DNA of 64,000 bases from assembly GCF_042477335.2 (NCBI RefSeq), contig NC_091245.1:86218501-86282500 (forward strand), given 5' to 3'. The DNA is from Ovis canadensis. Lineage: Eukaryota > Chordata > Mammalia > Artiodactyla > Bovidae. The notes beneath the pieces are model-generated. The model worked only from the letters and a program-made list of their open reading frames with translations, was not told where the DNA came from and searched no databases. Made by a program: the position numbers and the translations under genes. Shown here one piece after another: positions 22,570 to 33,975 of the stretch. The number at the start of each line of letters is the position of its first letter. Within the stretch, counting starts at the first letter, position 1.

Positions 22570-23303
22570 CTCTTACCAGATAATTTCTGGAAATCAGTCA
22601 GTTCAATTCTCAGTAAAAAATACTCTATTACTGCCTCAGTTTCTCAAAATTGCTAGTATCCCAATACAGATTACCTTAATTTATACAAAAAATTATTAAC
22701 ATATTTAATCTTTAGAATCAGTTATTTGTAAATCAGGAAAAATTTCTCATCTGTGGGAACACTGGAAAGATATTTTTCAATAGGAGGTCTCCCTGCATCT
22801 TTGGGGCCTCACTCCACACCCACATGCTTTAAAGAACAACTTAAGAACTGCACCCAACTTCTAAGAGGAGGCTGACGCCTGCTGTGAACCAAAAAACATT
22901 CATGTTCCTGTTCTTAAAAGTGTAGGACAGCATGGGGTGATGAAGCAATTATTTCCTTGATGCAATGCTCTTTTCTTTTTGGTGGGTGTTCCCTCTTCTC
23001 TTAATTTGGCAATTTAACATCTTTAATTAAAGATACTTCTGTAACCTAGAACTACTATAACATGTGTATCTACCCCAGGGACACATACGGGTATTTCCAG
23101 GGCTCGCTTTGTCTGTTGCCCTCTGCCTAATGGGAAATGGGGTGTGGGAGGGTGTCTTTGAGGCTATGTGTGGGCAGACTGATCTGGCTGAGAACTAGTG
23201 ACTCTCATAGCACTTTTCCTTCAAGTAAAATTCCTTAACAGTTGTCATAAACTAATTTAGGGATTTCTCTCTTTACTGACCTTACTCCCCATTACCACTC
23301 CCA
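22570..23303. other. Unassigned sequence
   Basis: No gene or recognisable element. Confidence 0.5.

Positions 23304-23307
<4 letters not shown>

Positions 23308-23355
<48 letters not shown>
23308..23355. repeat. (AC)n microsatellite
   Basis: About 24 uninterrupted AC units; likely polymorphic in length. Confidence 0.98.
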
Positions 23356-23357
<2 letters not shown>

Positions 23358-23767
23358 GTTATTACTTCTGTGATGCTGGATTTGGTCACCACAACATATC
23401 CAGCACCAAGCACCACACTGTACACATAGTATGAACTTATTAAGTATCTGTTGAATGAATGAGCAAATTTAAAGTTTCCTGTGGAAGTAGATGCTTTATG
23501 TACCTCTCTCTTTTGGGATAAATTTCATTTTAGGGTTAGAATTTTAGGGGTCAATAGTTCAGAGTCATTGAGGTGAGGGGGAAGTCATCAGACAGCCTTA
23601 TTTCTGACATAATTGGACTGGAGTATATGGTGTGGATGTGTAATTACATGGACTTTCTAAGGCCTCCAGAATGAAGAGACTTACCCAATCCTCACCTCCA
23701 GCTGAACAATCAGAGGCCTTCCTGAATGGATCAGGCCACATGGAGTATGGCAGAAATCAGATTCAGT
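23356..23767. other. Unassigned; short L2/MIR-like end at about 23400-23465
   Basis: 'agcaccaagcaccacact' followed by 'atctgttgaatgaatgag' resembles the 3' end shared by L2 and MIR elements. The rest is unassigned. Confidence 0.4.
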
Positions 23768-24929
23768 TTAGTTCAGTTCAGCCGCTCAGTCATGTCTGAC
23801 TCTTTGTGACCCCATGAATCACAGTACGCCAGGCCTCCCTATCCATCAACAACTCCCAGAGTTCATCCAAACCCACGTCCATTGAATTGGTGATGCTATC
23901 CAGCCATCTCATCCTCTGTTGTCCCCTTCTCCTCCTGCCCCCAATCCCTCCCAGAATCAGGGTCTTTTCCAATGAGTCAGCTCTTCGCATGAGGTGGCCA
24001 AAGTATTGGAGTTTTAGCTTCAGCATCAGTCCTTCCAATGAACACCCAGGACTGATCTCCTTTAGGATGGACTGGCTGGATCTCCTTGCAGTCCAAGGGA
24101 CTCTCAAGAGTCTTCTCCAACACCACAGTTCAAATGCATCAATTCTTCGGTGCTCAGCCTTCTTCATAATCCAACTCTCACATCCATACATGATCACTGG
24201 AAAAACCATAGCCTTGACTAGACAGACCTCTGTTAGCAAAGTAATATCTCTGCTTTTGAATATGCTATCTAGGTTGGTCATAACTTTCCTTCCAAGGAGG
24301 AAGTGTCTTTTAATTTCATGGCTGCAATCACCATCTGCAGTGATTTTGGAGCCCCCCAAAATAAAGTCTGACACTGTTTCCACTGTTTCCCCATCTATTT
24401 CCCATGAAATGATGGGACCAGATGCCATGATCTTCATTTGCTGAATGTTGAGCTTTAAGACAACTTTTTCACTCTCCTCTTTCACTTTCATCAAGAGGTT
24501 TTTTAGTTCCTCTTCACTTTGTGCCATAAGGATGGTGTCATCTGCATATCTGAGGTTATTGATGTTTCTCCCAGCAATCTTGATTCCAGCTTGTGTTTCT
24601 TCCAGTCCAGCTTTTCTCATGATGTACTCTGCATAGAAGTTAAATAAGCAGGGTGACAATATACAGCCTTGACGTCCTCCTTTTCCTATTTGGAACCAGT
24701 CTGTTGTTCCATGTCCAGTTCTAACTGTTGCTTCCTGACCTGCATACAGGTTTCTCAAGAGGCAGGTCAGGTGATCTGGTAGTCCCATCTCTTTCAGAAT
24801 TTTCCACAGTTTATTGTGATCCACACAGTCAAAGGCTTTGGCATAGTCAATAAAGCAGAAATAGATGTTTTTCTGGAACTCTCTTGCTTTTTCGATGATC
24901 CAGCAGATGTTGGCAATTTGATCTCTAAG
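23768..24929 (-). mobile_element. BovB LINE, 5' truncated, long open RT frame
   Basis: On the minus strand this spans the RT palm to the 3' end. The plus strand starts with (gttca)n (complement of the BovB tail), and the left part has the highest similarity to the other copies in the window. The 5' truncation point is near 24929 (RDQIANICW block). It is one of the least decayed BovB fragments here. Confidence 0.94.
23790..24926 (-). pseudogene. BovB RT and C-terminal region, stop-free but 5' truncated
   Basis: I traced the frame codon by codon from AGA at 24926 ([18 protein letters not shown]) through [15 protein letters not shown]. It joins a stop-free run to 23790, about 379 codons in all. 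The catalytic box [12 protein letters not shown] is present. The C-terminal part carries [22 protein letters not shown] and [13 protein letters not shown]. The endonuclease and RT fingers are missing, so no working element remains. It is called a pseudogene for that reason, not because of stops. Confidence 0.9.
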
Positions 24930-26114
24930 CCTACTCTATGGATGAGCAACTCCAAAAGAGTGAAAGTGGAGGGAGGCTGGCTGGGTCCAACATGTTCGTT
25001 TCTTTCTGAAGTCAATCAAATAAGTTACTTCCTCCCATTCCCCACATGTGGGGAAGAATGAGCTGGGCCATGCATTAAGTACAAGGCCAGATACATCATT
25101 TCATCCTGGAAAGACCCACCTCCACCAGATCAGCAATCAGTTAGCCAACAATCTGGTGAACCCCAGGCTGGGGTCATGATGCTTAGCCTAAAAAGGGCCA
25201 GCCCTTTTTAGTGTGACGGCTCACTGTCACACTACAGTGTGACAGGTGACCAAGAGAAGGCCCTCCACACCTGGCCTGAGCTGCTGCAGCTGTCAAAAAA
25301 CAAAGAAAATGAGGTTTTCATGTTGTGAACCAGGCTGATACCATTTACAGTGCCATCAGAGACAGAAAGGCACACATACAGAGAGAGAGAGCTTCCAGGC
25401 CCGTCTAGCCAGGTTGGGAAGTATCCCCAAGTTCCCAAGTAAATGTCAATGGAGCCACTCACTGGATCAAGTGAAACAGTGGCCCCGGTCTGAAGGTCAA
25501 GTTTGTCTAGACCTGAAACCCTTATCCAAGGTCCTAAAGGGCGAGGAGGGAGTAGGCAGGTCCTACATACTTTATAGCAGTCAATCCTCAGCCTCCTTCT
25601 CATTTCCCTCCTTCCTTCTGGCACCTCATCTCCTGCCCAAAGTTCCCAGCATTCTTGCACTTTCAGCTTCCCAGAGGCCACCCAGATCTATTCTCTCTGG
25701 AGTGTCCCCCCAAAATCACAAAATTAAGTCTCTAGTTTTCCCATCATTATTCCTGACCCCAAACTCAAGCTGCCTCAAGGAAGCTAAACTAGATACCAGG
25801 AAGAAAACATATCACTGAGTTAATTTACACAAAGGCTCTCCTTTTTTTTGTCCAAAACACAACTTAGTAGAATTACACGAGCAGGTGTGTCTTCTCTGAA
25901 TGTAATTTCTGGGATGTTGCTGCAAATCACAATCCCCTGGAACACTAGCCTTGGGCTGAAGCTGACAGTGAAGACAGCACAATAGAAGGAGAAAGGAATC
26001 TGCGGCCTCGGTGGCATAACTGAGTTGATGATTGTAACATGCCTGGAGCCTACCATTTTCTTCCTATGGATTTCTTATCATGTAATACAGTGATTTCTTA
26101 TTATTATATTACTC
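24930..26114. other. Unique sequence with paired hairpins; no supported gene
   Basis: Frames of 149 (25232-25681, minus) and 134 codons (25414-25818, plus) overlap on opposite strands and show no recognisable domain. Two perfect inverted repeats lie at 25188-25245. Confidence 0.5.
25188..25245. repeat. Two back-to-back perfect inverted repeats
   Basis: ctaaaaagggc (25188-25198), a two-base spacer and its exact complement gccctttttag (25201-25211). Twelve bases later come ctgtcacact (25224-25233), a two-base spacer and agtgtgacag (25236-25245). Both stems are perfect, 11 and 10 bp. Confidence 0.95.
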
Positions 26115-29100
26115 ATGGGTCTGGTGGTAAAAGTAAAGTCTGATGCTATAAAGAACAATATTGCATAGGAACCTGGAATGTTAGGTCCATGAATCAAAGT
26201 AAGTTGGATGTGATCACATGGGAGATAGCAAGAGTAAACATCAAATTTTTAGGAATCAGTGACCTAAAATGGATGGGAATGGGTGAATTTAACTCAGATG
26301 ACCATTATATCTACCACTGTGGGCAAGAAACCCTTAGAAGAAACGGAGTAACCCTCATAGTCAACCAAAGAGTCTGAAATGCAGTACTTGGGTGCAATCC
26401 AAAAAATGATAGAATGATCTTGGTTTCTTTCCAAGGCAAACCACTGAACATCACAGTAATCCAAGTCTATGCCCCAAAAACTAATGCCAAAGAAGCTGAA
26501 GTTGAATGGTTCTATGAAGAGCTACAAGACTTTCTAGTACTAACACCAAAAAGACATGTCCTTTTCATCATAGGGAACTGGAATGCAAAAGTAGGAAGTC
26601 AAGAGGTACCTGGAGTAACAGGCAAGTTTGGCCTTGGAGTAAAAAATGAAGCAAGACAAAGGCTAACAGAGTTTTTACAAAGAGAATTCACTGGTCATAC
26701 CAAACACCCTCTTCCAACAACACAAGAGACAACTCTACACATGGACATCACCAGATGGTCAACACCGAAATGAGATTGATTATATTCTTTGCACCCAAAG
26801 ATGGAAAAGCTCTATACAATCAGCAAAAACAAGACGGTGGCTCAGATCATGATTTTGTAAGTCTGCAAAATTCAGGCTTACATTGAAGAAAGTAGGGAAA
26901 ACCACTAGGTCATTCAGGTATGACCTAAATCAAATCTCTTATGGTTACACAGTGGAAGTGACAAATAGATTCAAGAATAATTCAACAAATAGTTCTTCAG
27001 AGTGCCTGAAGAATAATGGATGGAGGTTCATAACACTGTATAGGAGGCAGTGACCAAAAACCATCCCAAAGAAAAAGAAATACAAGAAGGAAAAATGATT
27101 GTCTGAGGAGGCCTTATAAATAGCGGAGAAAGGAGAAGCTAAAGGCAAAGAAGAAAAGGAAAGATACATGTATTTGAATACAGAGTTCCAACGAATAGCA
27201 AGAAGAGATAAGATAGGCCCCCTAAGTGATCAACGCAAAGATAGAGGAAAACAATAGAATGGGAAAGACTAGAGATCTCTTCAAGAATATTAGAGTCCTG
27301 CAAGGAGGTCCAACCAGTCCATCCTAAAGGAGATCAGTCCTGGATGTTCCCTGGAAGGACTGATGATAAAGCTGAAACTCCAATACTCTGGCCACCTCAT
27401 GCGAAGAGTTGACTCATGGAAAAGACCTTGATGCTGGGAGGGATTGGGGGCAGGAGGAGAAGGGGACAACAGAGGATGAGATGGCTGGATGGCATCATGG
27501 ACTAGATGGAAGTGAGTCTGAGTGAACTCCGGGAGTTGGTGATGGACAGGGAGGCCTGGCGTGCTGTGATTCATGGGGTCGCAAAGAACCAGACATGACT
27601 GAGCGACTGAACTGAACTGAACTGAAGGAAAGGGAACATTTCATGCAAAGATGGGCACAATAAAGGACAGAAACACTATGGACCTAACAGAAGCAGAAGA
27701 TATTAAAAAGAGGTGGCAAGAATACACAGAAGAACTGTTCAAAAAAGGTCTTGATGACCCAGTTAACCACAATGGTGTGATCACTCACCTAGAGTCAGAC
27801 ATGCAGGGCTGTGAAGTCACGTGGGCCTTAGGAAGCATTTGTTATGGACAAAGTAAGTGGAAGTGATGGAATTCCAGTTTTGCTATTTCAAATCCTAAAT
27901 GCTGTGAAAGTGCTGTACTCAATATGCCAGCAAATTTGGAAAATTCAACAGGGTTGGACAGGTCAATTTTTATTCCAATCCCAAAGAAGGGCAATGCCAA
28001 AGAATGTTCAAACTATAACACAACTGCATCCATTTCACATGCTGGCAAGATTATGCTTAAACCTTCAAGCTAGACTTCAGCAGTATGTGAACAGAGAACT
28101 TCCAGACGTACATGCTAGATTTAGAAAAGGCAGAGGAACCAGAGATTGAAATGCCAACATCTGTTGGATCATACAAAATGAAAGAGAATTCTAGAAAAAC
28201 ATTTACTTCTGCTTCATTGACTACACTAAAGCTTTTGACTGTGTGGATCACAACAAACTGTAGAAAATTCTTAAAGAGATGGGAATACCAGACCGCCTTA
28301 TGTGCCTTCTGAGAAACCTGTATGCAGGTCAAGAAGCAACAGTTAGAACTGCATGTGGAACAATGGACTGGTTCCAAATTGGGAAAGGAGCACATCAAGG
28401 CTGTGTATTGCCACCCTGCTTATTTAACTTATATGCAGAGTACATCATGCGAAATGCCAGGCTGGATGAAGCACAAGCTAGAATCAAGACTCCCAGGAGA
28501 AATATCAATAACCTCAGATATGCAGATGACACCACCCTTATGGCAGGAAACAAAGAACTAAAGAGCCTCTTGATGAAATTGAAAGAGGAGAGTTTAAAAG
28601 CTGGCTTAAAACTCAACATTCAGAAAACTAAGATCATGGCATCTGGCCCCATCACTTCATGGCAAATAGATGGGGAAACAATGTAAACAGTGACAGACTT
28701 TATTTTCTTGGGCTCCCAAATCACTGCAGATGGTGACTGCAGCCATGAAATTAAGACAGTTGCTCCTTGGAAGAAAAGCTCTGACCAACCTAGATAGCAT
28801 ATTGGAAAGTAGAAACATCACTTTGCCAACATAGGTCCACATAGTTAAAGCTACTTTTCCCCTAGTCACATGCAGATGCAAGAGTTGGACCATGAAGAAA
28901 GCTGAGCACCAAAGAATTGATGCTTTCAAACTGTGGTGCTGGAGAAGACTCTTGAGAGTCCCTTGGATTGCAAGGAGATCAAACCAGTCAATCCTAAAGG
29001 AAATCAACCCTAAATATTCATTGGAAGGACTGATGTGAAGTTGAAGCTCCAATACTTTGGCTGCATGGTGGAAAGAACTGACTCATTGAAAAAGACACTG

Positions 29101-29256
29101 ATGCTGAGAAAGACTGAGGGCAGGAGGAGAAGGGGGTGACAGAGGATGAGATGGTTGGATGGCATTGCCAACTCAATGGACATGAGTTTGAGCAAACAGT
29201 AATAGATAGTGAAGGACAGGGACGCCTGTCATCTTGCAGTCCATGTGGTCACAAAG
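26115..29256 (+). mobile_element. BovB LINE, older and heavily mutated, with a nested BovB tail
   Basis: Starts upstream of the endonuclease ('tctggtggtaaaagtaaagt', then 'acctggaatgttaggtccat'). Endonuclease remnants include the block FIIGNWNAKVGSQEVPGVTG (26567-26626) and RT remnants include YADDTTLMAG (28519-28548). It ends near 29256 in 'catgtggtcacaaagg'. Numerous stops and deletions show an old copy. A 332-bp BovB 3' fragment interrupts it at 27296-27627. Confidence 0.93.
27296..27627 (+). mobile_element. BovB 3' fragment nested inside BovB
   Basis: 'tcctgcaaggaggtccaacc' starts abruptly after 'aagaatattagag', and the run ends in (actga)n before 'ggaaagggaacatttcatg'. In other copies 'attagagataccaagg' is continuous with 'gaacatttcatg'. 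No TSD is evident. Confidence 0.9.
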
Positions 29257-29394
29257 GAAAACAGATTACTCTTTACAAAATTCTCCCAGGATTAGGGGAA
29301 GTGTGTAAACTGAGCAAATGTAAGATTAGATTCTGACTTCATTTAAAATTTCAATATTTTATTCATTGTAGTTTTATACAGAGAGGGTGAGATA

Positions 29395-29660
29395 AATGGG
29401 GAGGGTAGCAAGAATGCATATACAATAACATATGTAAATAGATGGCCAATGGGAATTTGCAGTATGACTCCAGGAACTCAAACTGGGGCTCTGTAAAAGC
29501 CTAGAAGGATGGGATTAGATGGTAGGTGGGAGGGAGATTCAGTAGGGAGGGGGACATATGTACACCTATGATTAATTCATGTTGATGTATGACAGAAATA
29601 AAACCAATACTGTAAACCAATCACCAATCAATTAAAAATAAATAAATTAATTAAAAATAG
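29395..29660 (+). mobile_element. L1 3' UTR fragment
   Basis: 'catatgtaaatagatggcc', 'aatgggaatttgcagtatga', 'attaattcatgttgatgtat' and a (aaat)n-type end are the L1 3' UTR seen also at 3803-4012 and 31180-31325. Confidence 0.87.
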
Positions 29661-29834
29661 TTGAAATGAAAAAGACAAAATAAATACATTGCATTTGAAT
29701 GATATTAATCTTTGTTACTGACTTTATTATTTATTTTGGTGCCCTCTCCCAAATCTACACCCAAAGCCAATCCCTTAGTTACTCCACCCCAGTCATAGTC
29801 CTGCTATTTCTTCAACATTTTTTTTTGACATGGA

Positions 29835-30003
29835 TTTTTTTTTTAAGTCTTTACTGAATTTGTTACGGTATTGCTTCTGGTTTATGTGCTGGGTTTTTGG
29901 CCACAATGCATATGGGATCTTAGCTCCCCAAACAGGGATCAAACCTTCATCACTTGCATAGGAAGGCAAAGTCTTAACCAGTGGACCTCCAGGGAAAGTC
30001 CCA
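29835..30003 (-). mobile_element. CHR-type SINE
   Basis: On the plus strand a T-rich tail is followed by 'gggatcttagctccccaaac', 'agggatcaaaccttcatcac' and 'accagtggacctccaggga', the complement of a CHR SINE. Confidence 0.88.
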
Positions 30004-30005
30004 GC

Positions 30006-31140
30006 CCTGCTACTTTTAGTTGTAATTTTGTTATAGCAAAAAATCATTCTCAGATTGAATAAAAGGGAGGGAGAATTGCATAAAAGTAGGGAAATTGGCT
30101 ATGGATATAAGGTAAATACTAGAGGAATTCTAACTTCAGTTAGGCCTGGGAAATGCCTACATGCTAACTCTGTATTTCAGGAAGGAGAGAGAACAAATAC
30201 AGGGAGGTGAGAGCCACAGCTTTGCAACCAATACTGCTCTCAGCTTAGTCTTGCAGGATGTATCGAAAAAAGCAGTATGAAACCGCTGTGTCTTAGAACT
30301 CCTTGGAGGAGGATGGGCAAGCCATCTAAAGGCTGACATTCCCCCTCCTCTCTTCTCCGTCTTGGTAGAAATCCACCTGCTGGAGCTTTGACTCCTTCAC
30401 CCTCCCTGGTTGTGTGTCCTGCCAGGCAGGCCCTGGAGAAGTCCAAGCCCCCTCCCAGGTCCCATCTAATCAGGGTGCAGGTATGATGGACTTTCCTCAG
30501 CCAGTGCCAAGCAAGAACACCTTCGTCTACGGCCTCAGTGGCCACGGCGTTAGGACTGTGAGAGCAGAGAGAGCCATCAGGCCAGGAAAACAGGGTCGGT
30601 GGCCAGATCCAGGCTGGGCCAGAAGCTGGCTCTGGTACAGATCTCCACGTCCCATTTTACACAATTTCCAGGGCATTAAAGCTTAACTATTCTTCAAAGA
30701 ATAATAAACTATAAAAACACTAGAGGAAAATAAAAGAGCATAGCTATGCTATTTGGGAGTAGCAAAGGCTTTCTTAAGATGCAAAAAAGCAAAATCATAA
30801 TAAAAAGCACTTTCAATTTAATTGTACTAATAATTAAGCTTTGCCCCCTGGGGGATGCTTGGCAATACATTCTCACTTGCCCAAACTTGGGAAGTGAGGT
30901 GGGATAATACTGGCATCTAAATGCATTGAGGCCAGGGCTGCTGCTAAACATCCTACAATGTACAAGACAATGGAGGCTGATCCAGCCCAATCTGTCAATA
31001 CTGCCATGGTTGAAAAACCCAACCATAAACAATGTCAACAGACAAGTTAGAGAGAAAGAAAAGCTGTTTGGTATATATATCCCCAATAAAAGATTAGAGT
31101 CTATTATGGAGACTTACAAATCAGTAAGAAAAAGATTCCT
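30006..31140. other. Unassigned; GC-richer block at about 30240-30690
   Basis: The block carries a 90-codon plus frame (30414-30686) and a 101-codon minus frame (30240-30545). Neither shows a domain I recognise, and I found no convincing splice-bounded exon. Confidence 0.4.
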
Positions 31141-31179
31141 CATTGTTTTGATTGGTAAAATTAAAAAAAAAAAAAAAAG

Positions 31180-31325
31180 ATCCAGAGAGATGACATGGGG
31201 TGGGAGGTGGGAGGGGGGTTCAGGATTGGGAACTCATGTACACCCGTGGCTGATTCATGTCAATGTATGGCAAAACCAATACAGTATTGCAAAGCAAAAT
31301 AAAGTAAAAATTAAAATTAAAAAAA
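31180..31325 (+). mobile_element. L1 3' end fragment
   Basis: 'gagatgacatggggtgggag', 'acacccgtggctgattcatg' and 'aatacagtattgcaaagc' followed by an A-rich tail. Confidence 0.87.
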
Positions 31326-31772
31326 TCTGATAGTATCAATATTATCTAATGATAATTTAGGAAACAAAGCCTCTCATATACAGCTGGCAACCATGTGAAT
31401 AGGTATAGCTCCCCAGAATAGAAAGTTATTTGACAGAATTTTTTTAGATTTGAAATGGTTGTAATCCATCAATGGAGCATCAGTGAAAGTGAGGGTGTAC
31501 ATTTGTAGGTCTATTCCTGAGAACACAGGTGTAAGCTCCTCCAGGCATCTTCCTGACAATGGGATCTGGAGCTATCTCTGACCTAACTTCAACCATGAAG
31601 ACAGAAAAAAGAGAAGGAAGGCCTGCTATTGGCTGTGTGGACAAAGCCACCTTGCTACCTGAACTGTTCACCTTGCAACTATCATGTGAGAAAACATACA
31701 TGTCTGGTTTTCTTTAATCAGCTATATTTGGGGTCCTCTTTGCTGAAGTAGCTTGCTTTGACCCCACTAATA

Positions 31773-31959
31773 CAGTTGACCCTTGACCAACATAGGGGTT
31801 AAATGTGCCCACTCCCCCTGCAGGACCTCACATCCATGGTTAAACATCCAGAGATTTATGTACATATTTACAGATTCTTTGCCACATATTTAGTGAAAAA
31901 AAAATCCACACATGAGTAGACCTGCACAGTTCAAACCCAGATTGTTCAAGAGTCAACTG
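31773..31959. mobile_element. Tigger/pogo-like non-autonomous DNA transposon (MITE)
   Basis: 187 bp with imperfect terminal inverted repeats: left cagttgacccttgaccaac, right complement cagttgactcttgaacaat. It is bounded on both sides by TA (31771-31772 and 31960-31961), as expected for Tc1/mariner/pogo elements. No transposase frame is present. Confidence 0.82.
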
Positions 31960-32264
31960 TACAATGTGGGTATGTGCAGTGTGTGTAAACACAGAGAAAG
32001 ATCTAGAAGACTACACACAAAGCTCGCAGTAGTTTCCTCCTAGCTGGGGGATGGGTTTGGGATGAGTGGTCAAAGATTCTGCAATGTTTTTCTTTTAAGT
32101 AAGAGAAGGTATTCACATATTATGCATGTTTTAAAATATCTTTTAAAAACAATTGACAAAGATCATGTTTCCCAAGCCTATTCAACAAATGGTAATTACT
32201 ATCAGTAAGAGGCAGGTGCAAGGTAACTGAAAGCATATGCCTTGCTCTCAGGAGACCCACATCT

Positions 32265-32475
32265 GCAGGTATGTTCCAAAGTCAGCTGCCAGACCTTAGT
32301 CAAGTTGCTTTCATCTCTGAGGCTAAGTTTCTTCAGACACGAAATACGTACAGTAATGCTTCCCTCACATGGCTGTTGTGAAGAATAAAGGAGAGAAAGT
32401 ATGTAAAATTCTTAGAATGATGCCTGTCATTTGAAAAGCATTCAATAACTGGAAGTAATAATTATTGCTATCATT
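32265..32475 (+). mobile_element. MIR-type ancient SINE
   Basis: 'agtcaagttgctttcatctc', 'ggctgttgtgaagaataaag', 'aattcttagaatgatgcctg' and the terminal 'attattgctatcattattat' follow the MIR core and tail in order. Confidence 0.75.
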
Positions 32476-33900
32476 ATTATTAGAATATGTGTGAAAGCCA
32501 AAGAAAAGCTCTCTTTTTTACTAGAAACATGTTTGTGAGAATAAAAATGAAAGGGTTATATAGCTGGCAAAGAAGGAAAGTAAAAAAATTTACTTTCATT
32601 TCACATGCATGTATTAAGCATCTATTATGTGCTAGATAAGCATGACCTAGTCTCCTGCCACTAAGAAGCTCAGAATCTAGTTGTGGAGACAAGTGAAACT
32701 GAACCTGTAGGTACTATGTAGAACCTGTAATCTGTGTAACAAGAGAAACTGGCCATGCCTTCTACAGTTCATGGGAGAGATTGGAACAGAAACAGCTTTC
32801 GAAGGGAAGATGGTAGAAAACATGAATAGAAATATGAATAAAAGGCAGGAAAAGTCAGGATAAGGGCAGTATGGCCAAGTGGAAGCCATATGCAACGAGA
32901 TGAAAAGGGGCACCATCGATGTTTGCCAGAATCCAGACATGGAAGTAGTCACAGGGGTGAGAGAGGAGACTCTAGAGGCATCAGAGGCCCAAACAAACAG
33001 GGAGGTCTTGAAATGCCATGTTTAAGACCTGGCAGCCAGGTGGAGGACGGGTTTGAAGGGAGTTAAGCTGGGAAGTAGGAGGAAAAGGAGGGAGATATAA
33101 CTGAAGTTAGAGCAACAAACACAGTAAGAGCAAAAGGGACCCAGAAGAGAGGCTACACTGGAGGCAAAATTCAAAGTAACTAGTGCATTGGACACAGGGG
33201 AAGAGAAAAAGGAAGACGCTGAGGATGGCCATTGGGTTTCTAGCCAGTGACTGGTCATAGCTCTGAAACGCAGGGTTCAAGCGGTGGTGGAGAGAGCCAT
33301 GCAGCAGGTCTGTTTACCAGCTTGGCGTAAGAACAAGCCAGTCGATTGCTGTGCTGCAGGTCTGAGGTGTGAATGCCTGGGTGTGTTACCAGATCCTGTA
33401 GCCTGACGTTGGACAAGACAGCTGCTGGCCTCTGCTCTCCACAGAAGCCTCCACCTCGTGGCTCATGACCAAGTGCTCAAATATACCCTCGAATGGCCCA
33501 ACTCACATCTAAATGCAGAAATGTCTTTCACGAGCATTTCTGCTTTCATTTAAACCTTATCGGCTGCAAGGGTTGCAGAGACAGAGGGAAATGTGTTATC
33601 CTGTATTAGAGTCCCTGGTATGCATGTGCCTAATCTTTAATATATTCAATTAAATCATGAGGAAATAATTATGCAAACCATAATTTCACCATCCGCAGGG
33701 AAATTATTAGTTTATTATTCTTGAGAGGTTTGTATCAGGGCATCTAAATTTTTAGATAAGGAGCTAATTTTAGTTCCCCTTCTGCTAAGATTTTATCATA
33801 CTCTGGGGTAATATATACAAAAAAGGGGAAAACGTGTGAGGTCCCTGGGTCAGGAATACTGTGATTATTAATGAACAGAAATTTATCTGTTTTACTTCGT
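32476..33900. other. Unassigned; old repeat-like stretch at about 32585-32690
   Basis: 'gtattaagcatctattatgt' and 'aagaagctcagaatctagtt' resemble a common ancient mammalian repeat that I cannot assign. No gene is supported. Confidence 0.4.
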
Positions 33901-33972
33901 TCTTGTTCAGTCTTTAAGTCGTGTCCAACTCTCTGCAACCCCATGGACTGCAGCTCGCCAGGCCTCCCTATG
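33901..33972 (-). mobile_element. BovB/BovA 3'-end fragment
   Basis: 'gttcagtctttaagtcgtgt', 'ccaactctctgcaacccc' and 'tggactgcagctcgccaggc' are the complement of the 3' end shared by BovB and BovA SINEs. Confidence 0.85.
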
Positions 33973-33975
33973 TCT

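Noticed and set aside
25232..25681. 149-codon minus-strand frame
   Set aside because: It overlaps a 134-codon plus frame, shows no domain and no splice context, and is of a length expected by chance in GC-richer DNA.
30240..30690. GC-richer block with frames on both strands, possible exon or pseudogene
   Set aside because: I could not match it to any protein family or find paired splice sites. It remains unassigned rather than called.
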